A DNA stretch of 32,399 nucleotides, taken from Gammaproteobacteria bacterium. Its GTDB lineage: Bacteria; Pseudomonadota; Gammaproteobacteria; Steroidobacterales; Rariloculaceae. The position numbers and the translations under genes were made by a program. This document shows, piece after piece, positions 24,038-32,074 of this stretch (its first letter is position 1; every line of letters begins with the position of its first letter). A model generated the notes under the pieces. That model searched no databases and was not told where the DNA came from. It worked only from the letters and a program-made list of their open reading frames with translations. Location of the stretch: NCBI GenBank assembly GCA_029243585.1, contig JAQWRR010000097.1, positions 1 to 32,399 of the forward strand, given 5' to 3'.

Positions 24038-24502
24038 ATTGAGAAAAAAATAATATGTATCCTATTTATCACTGGAATTTTCTCAACGCTTTCAGCTCAA
24101 CAAAATATACTCTCTCCTGGCATCTACAAACCCTGGGAGCAAATACTTTCAGAATTAGACCAATCAGAATCCCCTCTTGGAATAGTTGCAGGTCAATCTA
24201 CAGAAGTGGTTGCAGCAAGTGGTGGCCGCATACTTATTCGACGCCGACAGGACGGACCAAACAATGCAAGCATTCACTATAATGCTACTGAGATCTATCA
24301 AATAATCTCTGGATCTGGAACATTTATAACTGGAGGAACGATTCCAGATCCTGATAATCGCACAGCAGGTATAAGTGGAGGTGTAGAACAAGAGGTGAGA
24401 AGGGGTGATTTTCTAATTATACCCCCAGGCACACCGCACTGGTTTAGTCGTATTAATGAATCAATTACATATATGGAAACACGCTTCCCTGTTCCACCCT
24501 AA
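24038..24502 (+). CDS. Exported cupin protein 2 with non-standard start
   Basis: A 154-residue cupin (HYNATEIYQIISGSGTF...; GDFLIIPPGTPHWF), paralogous to the preceding gene. The open frame extends well upstream of its first GTG (24206) and encodes a convincing signal peptide, KKIICILFITGIFSTLSAQ. No ATG, GTG or TTG exists in frame for it. AAGGAG (24025-24030) sits 7 nt before an in-frame ATT at 24038, the codon used by infC. Alternatively TTG at 24039 is the start and one A is missing from the A7 run 24044-24050 (error, mutation or slippage). Starting at the GTG would delete the signal and the N-terminal strand. The product is presumed periplasmic. Confidence 0.72.
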   Translation: MEKKIICILFITGIFSTLSAQQNILSPGIYKPWEQILSELDQSESPLGIVAGQSTEVVAASGGRILIRRRQDGPNNASIHYNATEIYQIISGSGTFITGGTIPDPDNRTAGISGGVEQEVRRGDFLIIPPGTPHWFSRINESITYMETRFPVPP

Positions 24503-24516
24503 AAAATAAACAACCA

Positions 24517-25542
24517 TTAATCAGTGGCATCTTCTAAAGCAATAACACGTGCCCGCGCGCACTCAACGATCATAGACCAATAACGCTGCGCCTGATCCTG
24601 ACCATAAAGCAAAGGATTTGGACCATCTGGATTATTTCGAATCACTTCCATATCTTCTAGCGTGTTTTGAAAAATACCAGCATGGGTATTTAACACGCCT
24701 CTAACATTTCTAGGTTTAGCAATATTATTCATGATGTAATCAAGTGCATCATAAGCCTCACGATCTGGGGTTTGCATGGCTCCAGCAAGCAACATCACCA
24801 TTGTTGGCTCACCACGCCAGACCACTGGAATAAATATTGCTAAGGACCCCGGTGAGTGTCCAGGCTCCAAGGCAAAGCTTAAGGTGGTATCCCCTAGTGT
24901 CAGAGTAGATCCAGTAATAATGTCTATATCTCTATTAGCTAGAGGTCGATCTGGGCTTTGAAAGGGCAAAGTTGCATCCCAGTCTGGTTTGCCCATTGCT
25001 ACTTTTGCCCCATAGAGACTTTGTAAATAGTTAGCACCACCTGTGTGATCTGTTTGTCCAGGGTGTCCATGTGAGAGAACAATGTACTTAATCTGAGTTG
25101 GATCAAGCCCAGCCTTCTGCATGCTAGGAATAAGAATATCCCGGGCTTCTTCTGTGCTATTCAGTGTATCAATAAGAATCAAACCATCGTTTGTAGTAAT
25201 AACGAAAGCACCCTGAGAGGTTGGACCGACATACCACATATTGTCAAAAACCTGGGTTGGCTCAACAGTGTAGTTTTCAATAGGTGGTAAACCTGCTCGC
25301 TGCCTTGCCAAGGCAGCGCGTTCTGGACCTGTACTAGAGCACACCATGCTATATTCCCTTTGCAAATCATTACCCACAAAAGCACTAGCATCCTCAATGA
25401 TTCTTTGGGCTTCAGATGATGCAATAAACTGTTCTGGTGTTGGAAAAAGCACCCGCCTCACACGCTGCGCAGAAGCAGATGTTTGCAAAATTAATATTAT
25501 GCTAACGGCTACAACTATTCTGGTTGTAATTTTTTTAAACAT
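24517..25542 (-). CDS. Exported metallo-beta-lactamase-fold hydrolase
   Basis: A 341-residue MBL-fold protein with a signal peptide (about 1-26, ending SASA). The metal motif reads SHGHPGQTDHTGG: His158, His160, Asp165 and His166, so three residues are inserted between the HxH and DH pairs of the usual HxHxDH. Later ligand segments are present: GHSPGSLAIF (His229), LLAGAM and NTHAG. The fold hydrolyses esters, lactones, thioesters or lactams, and the actual substrate is unknown. ATG 25542 was chosen for its basic n-region; ATGs at 25554 and 25566 are alternatives with no better ribosome-binding site. It is convergent with cupin 2 (14 nt gap). The 255-bp gap upstream shows nothing clear except the hairpin at 25779. 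Confidence 0.84.
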   Translation of the reverse strand: MFKKITTRIVVAVSIILILQTSASAQRVRRVLFPTPEQFIASSEAQRIIEDASAFVGNDLQREYSMVCSSTGPERAALARQRAGLPPIENYTVEPTQVFDNMWYVGPTSQGAFVITTNDGLILIDTLNSTEEARDILIPSMQKAGLDPTQIKYIVLSHGHPGQTDHTGGANYLQSLYGAKVAMGKPDWDATLPFQSPDRPLANRDIDIITGSTLTLGDTTLSFALEPGHSPGSLAIFIPVVWRGEPTMVMLLAGAMQTPDREAYDALDYIMNNIAKPRNVRGVLNTHAGIFQNTLEDMEVIRNNPDGPNPLLYGQDQAQRYWSMIVECARARVIALEDATD

Positions 25543-25778
25543 AATCTTTTCCATCCCCCAAAACATTCTATTATTTACAACCTACTTTCCCCGTATTACA
25601 GGCAAGATTGCTTGGAACTAATAATGATATCTAGCGGTTGTAAAGCGAGCAAGAATTAGTGCTTTTTTAATATAGACTTACATGCAGCCCTAGCCGTTTG
25701 CTTCAACCTGCTATAGCATTTGAAGATGGCTTATGTATAGAACAAATATATACTGCTATGCATACTGTAATCATAAAA

Positions 25779-25793
25779 GTTCCGAGGAGGAAC
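25779..25793 (+). promoter_or_regulatory. Short hairpin holding the ribosome-binding site of the second cytochrome gene
   Basis: GTTCC (25779-25783) and GGAAC (25789-25793) are perfect inverted repeats with loop GAGGA, so the GAGGAGG ribosome-binding site straddles the loop and right arm 4 nt before the ATG triplet's AGAA spacer. A 5-bp stem is weak, but it could tune translation. Confidence 0.28.
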
Positions 25794-25797
25794 AGAA

Positions 25798-28002
25798 ATG
25801 AGAATAACGCTGTCTGAATCTATAGTAAGAGTCGTAGTGGCTTGCATAATCACGTTACTAGTTGCTTGTGGACAAGAATCCACTACTACCGCCCCTGCCC
25901 CTGCCCCTGCCCCTGCCCCTGCTACCCCTAATCCCGTCCAAATTGATGCGGACGATATAGGAGGCGTTGTTACAAGCGCAAATGGTCCAGAAGCAGGTGT
26001 CTGGGTGATCGTTGAAACTGCAGACCTTGGCACTGGATTTATTAGAACTGTCGTTACTAATGATTCTGGATACTACCTAGTCCCCGATCTCCCCTCTGCC
26101 AACTATGATGTTTGGGTACGAGGTTATGGGCTGGTTGACTCACCTAAAGTTCAAGCTGCACCGGGTGAAAACTTAGATCTAACTGCTGTTGTAGCTCCAA
26201 GCGCTGCAGCAGCAGCACAATACTATCCAGCTGGATATTGGGCCTCCTTGATTGAAATACCTGGCACAGATGAGTTTCCAGGTGGTGGGCCACAAGGAAA
26301 CGGTATTTCCACTAACATGCACACCCAAGCACAATGGCTGCAATGGCTTAAAACTGGCAGTTGCTACACATGCCATCAACTTGGCAACAAAGCTACAAGA
26401 GAACTATCCGAAGAATTAGGTGAATTTCCGGACTCGGTTACCGCTTGGGCACGTCGTATCCAGTCTGGACAGGCTGGAGCAGATATGGCTCGTCAGAGTG
26501 GAGATTTTGGTCAAGGCGCTTTTCTAGGCATGCTTGCCGACTGGACTGATCGTATTGCTGCGGGTGAATTACCACCAGCTCCACCCCGTCCAGAAGGTCT
26601 TGAAAGGAATGTCGTAGTCACTCAATGGGACTGGCTAGATGAAAAGGCTTACCTTCATGATCAAATATCAAGTGACAGAAGAAACCCACAAGTAAATGCT
26701 GGAGGATTAATCTACGGATCTCCTGAACTGAGCACGGATCTTATGCCTGTACTGGACCCTGTCCAAAACACTGTCACTGAAATACCATTAACCACAAGGG
26801 AAGAGTTGCCACCTGCTGCTATGCAAGCTATGTTGCAACCGTCACCTTATTGGGGTGATGAGGTTATATGGGATAGCACAACAAATGCGCATAATCCTAT
26901 GTTTGATCAAGACGGACGATTATGGATGACGGCTAAAGTACGTCCTTCCGAGAACCCTGATTTTTGTAAGGCTGGCTCGGATCATCCATCTGCAGCATTG
27001 ACTCCACTTGGTTCCGCGGGGCGGCATGCTTCCATGTATGACCCTGAAACTGGTGAAATACATCATATCTCCACCTGCTTTAGCACACATCATCTCAATT
27101 TTGCAGATGATGAAAACAACACTCTTTGGTTTAACGGATATGCCAGTCAAGTTGTTGGTTGGCTTGACACTAAAATGTGGGACGAAACTGGCGATGAAGA
27201 AGCCTCACAAGGCTGGACTGCTCTTATTCTTGATACGAATGCAAACGGAACAAGAGATGAATACGTTGGTCCAGATGAGCCAATTGACCCGACAAAGGAC
27301 AAACTAATTACTGATGCCTTTTATGCTACTGCACCAGCTGTTGATGGTTCTGTATGGGGTTCTATCTTGGGTTTTCCAGGTGCAATTGTGAGACTTGATC
27401 CCGGGTCTAACCCTCCAGCAACTGCACTTGCTGAACGATATGAACTGCCATGGGATGAAGCAACCACCAATATTAATGGATATAGTCCACGCGGTATGGA
27501 TATAGACAGAAATGGAGTCGCATGGATGGGCCTTGCCAGTGGTCACATGGCCAGTTTTGATCGTAGCAAATGTACTAATCCCTTAAATGGTCCAGAAGCT
27601 ACAGGAAGGCATTGTCCCGAAGGTTGGACTTTTTATGAAGAACCTTTACCTCAGTTCAAAAATGTAACTGACTCAGGTAGTGCTGAGGGAAGCTATTACA
27701 CTTGGGTCGATCAGTTCGACTCGCTTGGTCTGGGAGCTAATACGCCTATTAATACAGGCAACCAATCTGAAGGATTGCTTGCTTTAAATGATGAAGAATG
27801 GGTCGTAATGCGCGTTCCCTATCCTATGGGTTTCTATGTAAAGGGCATGGATGGTCGAATTGACGATCCTAATATTGGATGGAAAGGCAAGGGCGTTTGG
27901 ACTGCATACGGCTCTCGCGCACCCTTTCATATGGAAACAGGCAAAGGAACATTACCTAAGGTCGCACATTTTCAAATTCGTCCTGATCCACTAGCAAAAT
28001 AA
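25798..28002 (+). CDS. Monoheme cytochrome/propeller lipoprotein, copy 2
   Basis: A 734-residue paralogue of the 9233-11359 product. It differs at the N-terminus: a lipoprotein signal with lipobox LVAC, Cys24, then a Pro-Ala linker, so it is probably membrane-tethered where copy 1 looks soluble. Then come the carboxypeptidase-regulatory-like domain (about 45-130; DVWVRGYGLVDS), the haem site CYTCH at 189-193 and the propeller-like C-terminus with the same landmark blocks (IYGSPELSTD, FDQDGRLWMTA, STCFSTHH, EASQGWT, SKCTNPLNGPEATG, GRIDDPN). Conserved cysteines match copy 1. It probably shuttles electrons or binds a ligand beside periplasmic oxidases; this is inference. A GAGGAGG ribosome-binding site and a strong terminator bracket it. 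Confidence 0.85.
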   Translation: MRITLSESIVRVVVACIITLLVACGQESTTTAPAPAPAPAPATPNPVQIDADDIGGVVTSANGPEAGVWVIVETADLGTGFIRTVVTNDSGYYLVPDLPSANYDVWVRGYGLVDSPKVQAAPGENLDLTAVVAPSAAAAAQYYPAGYWASLIEIPGTDEFPGGGPQGNGISTNMHTQAQWLQWLKTGSCYTCHQLGNKATRELSEELGEFPDSVTAWARRIQSGQAGADMARQSGDFGQGAFLGMLADWTDRIAAGELPPAPPRPEGLERNVVVTQWDWLDEKAYLHDQISSDRRNPQVNAGGLIYGSPELSTDLMPVLDPVQNTVTEIPLTTREELPPAAMQAMLQPSPYWGDEVIWDSTTNAHNPMFDQDGRLWMTAKVRPSENPDFCKAGSDHPSAALTPLGSAGRHASMYDPETGEIHHISTCFSTHHLNFADDENNTLWFNGYASQVVGWLDTKMWDETGDEEASQGWTALILDTNANGTRDEYVGPDEPIDPTKDKLITDAFYATAPAVDGSVWGSILGFPGAIVRLDPGSNPPATALAERYELPWDEATTNINGYSPRGMDIDRNGVAWMGLASGHMASFDRSKCTNPLNGPEATGRHCPEGWTFYEEPLPQFKNVTDSGSAEGSYYTWVDQFDSLGLGANTPINTGNQSEGLLALNDEEWVVMRVPYPMGFYVKGMDGRIDDPNIGWKGKGVWTAYGSRAPFHMETGKGTLPKVAHFQIRPDPLAK
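25891..25920 (+). repeat. Five tandem GCCCCT hexamers (Ala-Pro linker)
   Basis: Five exact copies of GCCCCT encode (Ala-Pro)5 directly after the lipobox region of the second cytochrome/propeller gene. In-frame hexamer gain or loss would change only the length of the tether between the lipid anchor and the first domain. Confidence 0.9.
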
Positions 28003-28011
28003 CAGAAAATC

Positions 28012-28055
28012 TTATTGGGCACCGAAGATCGGTGCCCAATAAATTTCGTTTTATA
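28012..28055 (+). terminator. Strong terminator after the second cytochrome gene
   Basis: A perfect 14-bp stem TTATTGGGCACCGA / TCGGTGCCCAATAA with loop AGA (28012-28042), followed by the T-rich ATTTCGTTTTATA. It begins 10 nt after the stop. The AT-symmetric ends could also let it act for transcripts arriving from the minus-strand DUF6152 gene. Confidence 0.9.
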
Positions 28056-28131
28056 TTTATTGCTGAAATGAAGAAAATTAAAATAAGAAATATTTTTTTC
28101 TTTATTTGATTGTTAACTAATTAGTCAATAA

Positions 28132-28542
28132 TTACATATCAAAAAAACCGTCATCATCTGGTCTCGCCTGATGACCATCCCAATCCTTGATAGTGCCATC
28201 TCTAGCCTGAAGGAAACCTAGAAGACAACCGGGACCTCCATCCCGGAGCTGATGGCAACGCACTTTAAGCGTATCTCCTTGGCCTATGTAATCATAGGTA
28301 ACACCAAGTCTTGATAGGCTTACGCGATTTGTCGCTTCAAGTGCCCATTCAACCTTCTCACCATTCTCATCTGTAACCTCTAAAAAAATCCACGAGTGCG
28401 GATTAATAAGATGCACTTCATTGACAACACCTTCTAAGTCTATAAATGTCTGTTCATAGTTTCCATGAGAATGATGCGCCCATGCTGGTAATGACAGAAC
28501 TATCACTGCAGCCCCAAATAATCCAAATAACCTAGAAGACAT
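28132..28542 (-). CDS. DUF6152-type periplasmic protein, copy 2
   Basis: A 136-residue paralogue of the 1008-1412 product: a signal peptide ending PAWA, then mature HHSHGNYE, EVHLINPHSW, a polar beta region (VTDENGEKVEWALEA) and LRDGGPG. It ends with an acidic tail (ARPDDDGFFDM) unlike copy 1. The ATG at 28542 has AGGAGG 6 nt upstream; the GTG at 28548 overlaps that region and is less likely. It lies 63 nt downstream of the second secreted FPGEPTIEE gene in the same order as the pair at the window start. The His cluster may bind metal; function unknown. Confidence 0.78.
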   Translation of the reverse strand: MSSRLFGLFGAAVIVLSLPAWAHHSHGNYEQTFIDLEGVVNEVHLINPHSWIFLEVTDENGEKVEWALEATNRVSLSRLGVTYDYIGQGDTLKVRCHQLRDGGPGCLLGFLQARDGTIKDWDGHQARPDDDGFFDM

Positions 28543-28605
28543 ATCCACCCTCCTTAGAAGGCCTTATTATAACAAACGTTTTTTATTGATTTAACAAGTA
28601 ACACC

Positions 28606-29280
28606 TTAACGCCTACGGGGCGGAAGGTCAGTCCACTCTCTCATCGAGTTATGGTAATAATATTCATAACGTAGATTTGCGCCATCCTCATCAAGAAAGC
28701 CTAGAGACTGCTGGAAAAAACCTGGGCCTCTCACGCCATCAGGAGCTGTAGCTTCTATGATATATAGACGATCATAGTGTAGATACAAGGATGCAAATGT
28801 TCGCGATTGATCAGGATTAGTAAGTTGAATTTGTAATCCTTCTACTAGATTTGTGAAGTTCCACATAAAATGAGTAACCTCTGCATCTCGCTGAAAGTAC
28901 TGCCATGCTCCATATACCATAGACCCTTGGGTATCTACTCGCCAGTAACCAACACCTGTGGTAAGACTTCCAAGGCAAGTCTCAGCTCCCTCAGGGCAAT
29001 CAATTTCACCAAGTCTCTCGGCATGTATTCTCTCTGCATCGCTATAATCAACCACCGTCATTGAATAACGCCCTCTTGGGCTTTCTGAGGTATAAACATG
29101 CGCCGGTAACATAGCGCCATATTCAGACTCCCAGGTGATTTCTTCTATTGTTGGTTCACCTGGGAAATTGAGAGAAAAACCATCTTCATAACTGCTGTAT
29201 TCAATCCATCCTTGAGCCAATGAAGCCCCCGACATAAACAGCAGCATTGCAAACGGATACAGATAACAAGATTTTGGCAT
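28606..29280 (-). CDS. Secreted FPGEPTIEE-type protein, copy 2
   Basis: A 224-residue paralogue of the product at 323-985. A signal peptide (about 1-22, ending ASLAQ) precedes FSLNFPGEPTIEEITWESEYG, SMTVVDYSDAERIHAERLG and the closing GPGFFQQSLGFLDEDG. Copy 2 has two cysteines (CPEGAETC) at the place where copy 1 also has a Cys pair. I chose the ATG at 29280 because AGGA lies upstream as in copy 1 and the signal peptide starts there; 29319 would add 13 basic residues. It is followed by the DUF6152 gene. Function unknown, presumed periplasmic. Confidence 0.8.
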   Translation of the reverse strand: MPKSCYLYPFAMLLFMSGASLAQGWIEYSSYEDGFSLNFPGEPTIEEITWESEYGAMLPAHVYTSESPRGRYSMTVVDYSDAERIHAERLGEIDCPEGAETCLGSLTTGVGYWRVDTQGSMVYGAWQYFQRDAEVTHFMWNFTNLVEGLQIQLTNPDQSRTFASLYLHYDRLYIIEATAPDGVRGPGFFQQSLGFLDEDGANLRYEYYYHNSMREWTDLPPRRR

Positions 29281-29396
29281 TTTTTCTATCCTTTTTTTGC
29301 CTATAACCATCGACTTCACAACAATTGGCTAGTATTAATTATGAGCGAAGTTTACCGAGTAAACGAGATCTATGAAACATAAATAACAAGTTAAGC

Positions 29397-29798
29397 TCAA
29401 GGCATCAAAGCAAATTTCCCTGGCCCAACCACACTTAAAATAAGTAGCCCACCAATAACAGCAAGATGCGCTAGAGCAAACCGACTCTGCAAAAGTCGTT
29501 CTGATCCTTCTGGTAAAGCCCAGAAATTGTGTACACGCCAAGTAGCAATCAGAGTAAATAAAACAAGCGCTATAGCAGATTCACTGACAAATACACCAAA
29601 AATAAGGAAAATTGCAGCAACAATATGGAATACAACTGTCACTATGACAGCGGTACTTGGAAATGGTATCCCAGCATTCTTAAATTCTTCGAGAGCTTTC
29701 CGAAAATAAATACCCTTATGGAAGCCACTAACAAGGTAGACCAAACTTAGGCAAAACCTGCCAATCAGCAAAGTAACTGATATCACAGGTTCGTCCAT
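29397..29798 (-). CDS. DoxX-family membrane protein
   Basis: A 133-residue four-helix integral membrane protein of the DoxX/DoxD-like family. Hydrophobic segments lie at about residues 6-25, 48-70, 74-92 and 105-128, with the family-like start LIGRFCLSLVYLVSGFHK and a conserved-looking loop FPSTAVIVTVV. DoxX relatives are associated with quinone-linked or thiol redox at the membrane, but the role of this subgroup is unknown. It lies 40 nt after the E2 gene on the same strand, so it may be the last gene of that operon. The GAGG ribosome-binding site is unusually close to the ATG. Confidence 0.8.
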   Translation of the reverse strand: MDEPVISVTLLIGRFCLSLVYLVSGFHKGIYFRKALEEFKNAGIPFPSTAVIVTVVFHIVAAIFLIFGVFVSESAIALVLFTLIATWRVHNFWALPEGSERLLQSRFALAHLAVIGGLLILSVVGPGKFALMP

Positions 29799-29838
29799 TT
29801 CCTCAGAAAGCCATAAAGCTCATACTAGCGTCTTAAAC

Positions 29839-31092
29839 TCACAGCTCTGCCGACCAGTCTTTCTCTTCAAGGATAGTTCTAATCTTATGCAAGAACGCTG
29901 CCGAATAAGACCCATCGATAGCTCTGTGATCAAAGGACTGGGACAAGATACCGATAGGACGAATCGCAATAGAATCTCCGGTTGAATCTTCTATAACAAC
30001 CGGCCGCTTCTTAATAGCATCAATTGATAAAATACCAACCTGAGGTTGATTAATGATTGCTCCAGTCAGTAACGTCCCAAAAGAACCATTGTTAGAAAGT
30101 GTATAAGTGCCACCTGAAAGTTCATCAGCAGAAAGGCTCCTCTCTCGGGCGCCCATACTTATTTCATGAATACGTCGAGCCAAGCCTAGAACAGTTAACC
30201 CGTCTGCATCAAAAATCACAGGAGCAACCAAACCCTCAAAATTCAGGTCTACTGCAATTGATAGGTGTATTCCTTTATGCAGAATGAGTTCTTCACCATC
30301 AACACTTCCATTCAGTCTCGGAAAATCCCTTAAGGCTAAGCATGTAGCTCTCGCTATAAACGGCAAGTAGGTTAATGAATAACCATTATCCGAACGCCAG
30401 CGCTCCTGATGGGAAGTTCTGGTTGCATCCACACAACTAAAATCAGCTTCTACTGCCTGAAGAACATGCGGGCTTGTCGTCTTGGAACGAACCATATGTT
30501 CAGCCGTTACACGACGGATGCGATCAAACGGAATTCGGGAACTATCACCTATTGGCTGTGGTACCGGTTTGATAGATGGTTTAGTTACGCGATTATCTAG
30601 AAAACCCATAATATCGCTTCTTGTAATGCGACCATCTCTACCAGAACCTATCACCTCCTGAGGATTAATTTCATGCTCAGCAAGCAAGCGACGCACCACT
30701 GGAGAAAGCTTTAATCTTCGTTCTGTCTTAATAGAGTTAGGAGGACTCATAACTTGTTGAATTTTTGGTAACTCCGCTGTGGAATCATTTTTTATCGGCT
30801 CTGGTGCAGAAACTTTCTTTTCAGCATCAGCTGGCTGATCAGGCAACCCACTATTAGCTTCCTTATTATTAATAATAGCCAGTGTAGTTCCGACATCCAC
30901 TGTTTCACCTTCTGAAACCAAAACGGACCCAACCACCCCTTCAACAGGAGAGGGTATTTCTACAGCTGCTTTATCGGTTTCAACATCGGCAAGAATCTCA
31001 TTTTTAGAGACAATATCACCTTCTTTTTTATACCAAACAGCCACCTTTCCTTCGGCGACAGTCTCTCCTAATTGGGGCATTAAAACATTCAT
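29839..31092 (-). CDS. Dihydrolipoyl acyltransferase (E2) of a 2-oxoacid dehydrogenase complex
   Basis: The E2 core of a pyruvate/acetoin/branched-chain-type complex, 417 residues. One lipoyl domain carries DVETDKAAVEIPSPVEG with lipoyl-Lys41. After a Pro/Ala/Lys linker comes the E3/E1-binding domain (about 127-163, KLSPVVRRLLAEHEINP...GRITRSDI), then the acyltransferase domain (about 186-417) ending with SFDHRAIDG (catalytic His389). ATG 31092 lies 4 nt after the E1beta stop; an in-frame TTG at 31104 would overlap E1beta by 8 nt and is possible. Single-lipoyl E2s paired with split E1 are typical of this class. No E3 gene is visible in the window. Confidence 0.92.
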   Translation of the reverse strand: MNVLMPQLGETVAEGKVAVWYKKEGDIVSKNEILADVETDKAAVEIPSPVEGVVGSVLVSEGETVDVGTTLAIINNKEANSGLPDQPADAEKKVSAPEPIKNDSTAELPKIQQVMSPPNSIKTERRLKLSPVVRRLLAEHEINPQEVIGSGRDGRITRSDIMGFLDNRVTKPSIKPVPQPIGDSSRIPFDRIRRVTAEHMVRSKTTSPHVLQAVEADFSCVDATRTSHQERWRSDNGYSLTYLPFIARATCLALRDFPRLNGSVDGEELILHKGIHLSIAVDLNFEGLVAPVIFDADGLTVLGLARRIHEISMGARERSLSADELSGGTYTLSNNGSFGTLLTGAIINQPQVGILSIDAIKKRPVVIEDSTGDSIAIRPIGILSQSFDHRAIDGSYSAAFLHKIRTILEEKDWSAEL

Positions 31093-31096
31093 AGAT

Positions 31097-32074
31097 TCAG
31101 TCAACTAGATTTTTAATGTTCTGCACGATCCGCTCTGAACTAGGCATAACTGCATCCTCAAGTTCATCTGCGGAAGGCAATGGAATATGTGGTGTTGTAA
31201 TACGTACAATTGGACCATCTAGATTCCAGAAAAGCTCCTCTGCCACTATGGACGAAAGTTCTGCGCCCCACCCACACAGCCTAGGGTTTTCTTCTACTGT
31301 GACTAGTCGGCTTGTCCGAGTTACTGAATCTAGAATAGTCTGAGTATCTAATGGAACCAAAGAGCGTACATCCACAACCTCACAGGATATGCCATGTTGA
31401 TCCTGTAACACCTTTGCTGCTTTAAGAGCACGTGGAACCATGGCTGCCAATGCAGCAATCGTCACATCAGTCCCAGCACGAGCGATTCTTGCAACACCTA
31501 AAGATTCAACATGCTCACCATCGGGAACATCACCCTTAAGAGCGTAGAGCGATTTTTGTTCAAAAAACATAACAGGATCAGGGTCTCTGATCGATGCAGC
31601 CAACAATCCCATAACATCTGCTGAATTTGATGGAGCAACAACCTTTAAACCAGGAATAGCCATTGCCCAATTTTCTATACTCTGTGAATGCTGTGCACCA
31701 AAACGACTCCCACCCCCATTTGCACTACGAAGCACTAATGGGAAACTACACTGGCCATCCGTCATATAACGTGTTTTTGCTATCTGATTAGCTACTAAGT
31801 CCCAGCACACGGCAAAAAAATCTGAGAACATGATCTCTGCAATCGGTTTAAGCCCTGTCATTGAGGCTCCCATTGCCGCACCGATAATTGCTTGCTCTGA
31901 GATCGGGGTATCTTTAACTCGCTCGGGTCCAAACTCGTCTAAAAGCCCTGCGGTTGTCTTAAATACGCCCCCAGCTGCGGCAACATCCTCACCAAGGAAC
32001 ACTACATTTGAATCTAGACGCATCTCTTGAGCAATAGCTGCGCCTACCGCTTCACGATAAGTTAATTCCGCCAT
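31097..32074 (-). CDS. 2-oxoacid dehydrogenase E1 component, beta subunit
   Basis: The transketolase-like beta subunit of a thiamine-diphosphate E1 (alpha2beta2), 325 residues. Family marks are ELTYREAVGAAIAQEM, VFLGEDVA, TPISEQAIIGAAMGASMTG, AEIMFSDFF, GAQHSQSIENW and PGLKVVAPS, then C-terminal VVDVRSLVPLDTQTI and VEENPRLCGWGAE. ATG 32074 matches the usual MAELTYREA start; 32095 would add seven unsupported residues. It overlaps the E1alpha coding end by 13 nt, indicating translational coupling. Substrate choice (pyruvate, acetoin or branched-chain) cannot be fixed by eye; the HSQS..PGLKVV context is compatible with each. Confidence 0.93.
   Translation of the reverse strand: MAELTYREAVGAAIAQEMRLDSNVVFLGEDVAAAGGVFKTTAGLLDEFGPERVKDTPISEQAIIGAAMGASMTGLKPIAEIMFSDFFAVCWDLVANQIAKTRYMTDGQCSFPLVLRSANGGGSRFGAQHSQSIENWAMAIPGLKVVAPSNSADVMGLLAASIRDPDPVMFFEQKSLYALKGDVPDGEHVESLGVARIARAGTDVTIAALAAMVPRALKAAKVLQDQHGISCEVVDVRSLVPLDTQTILDSVTRTSRLVTVEENPRLCGWGAELSSIVAEELFWNLDGPIVRITTPHIPLPSADELEDAVMPSSERIVQNIKNLVD

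Noticed and set aside
25697-25770. Possible sigma70 promoter before the second cytochrome gene
   Set aside because: TTGAAG and TATATA-like hexamers exist, but the spacing is poor and AT-rich DNA gives many such matches.
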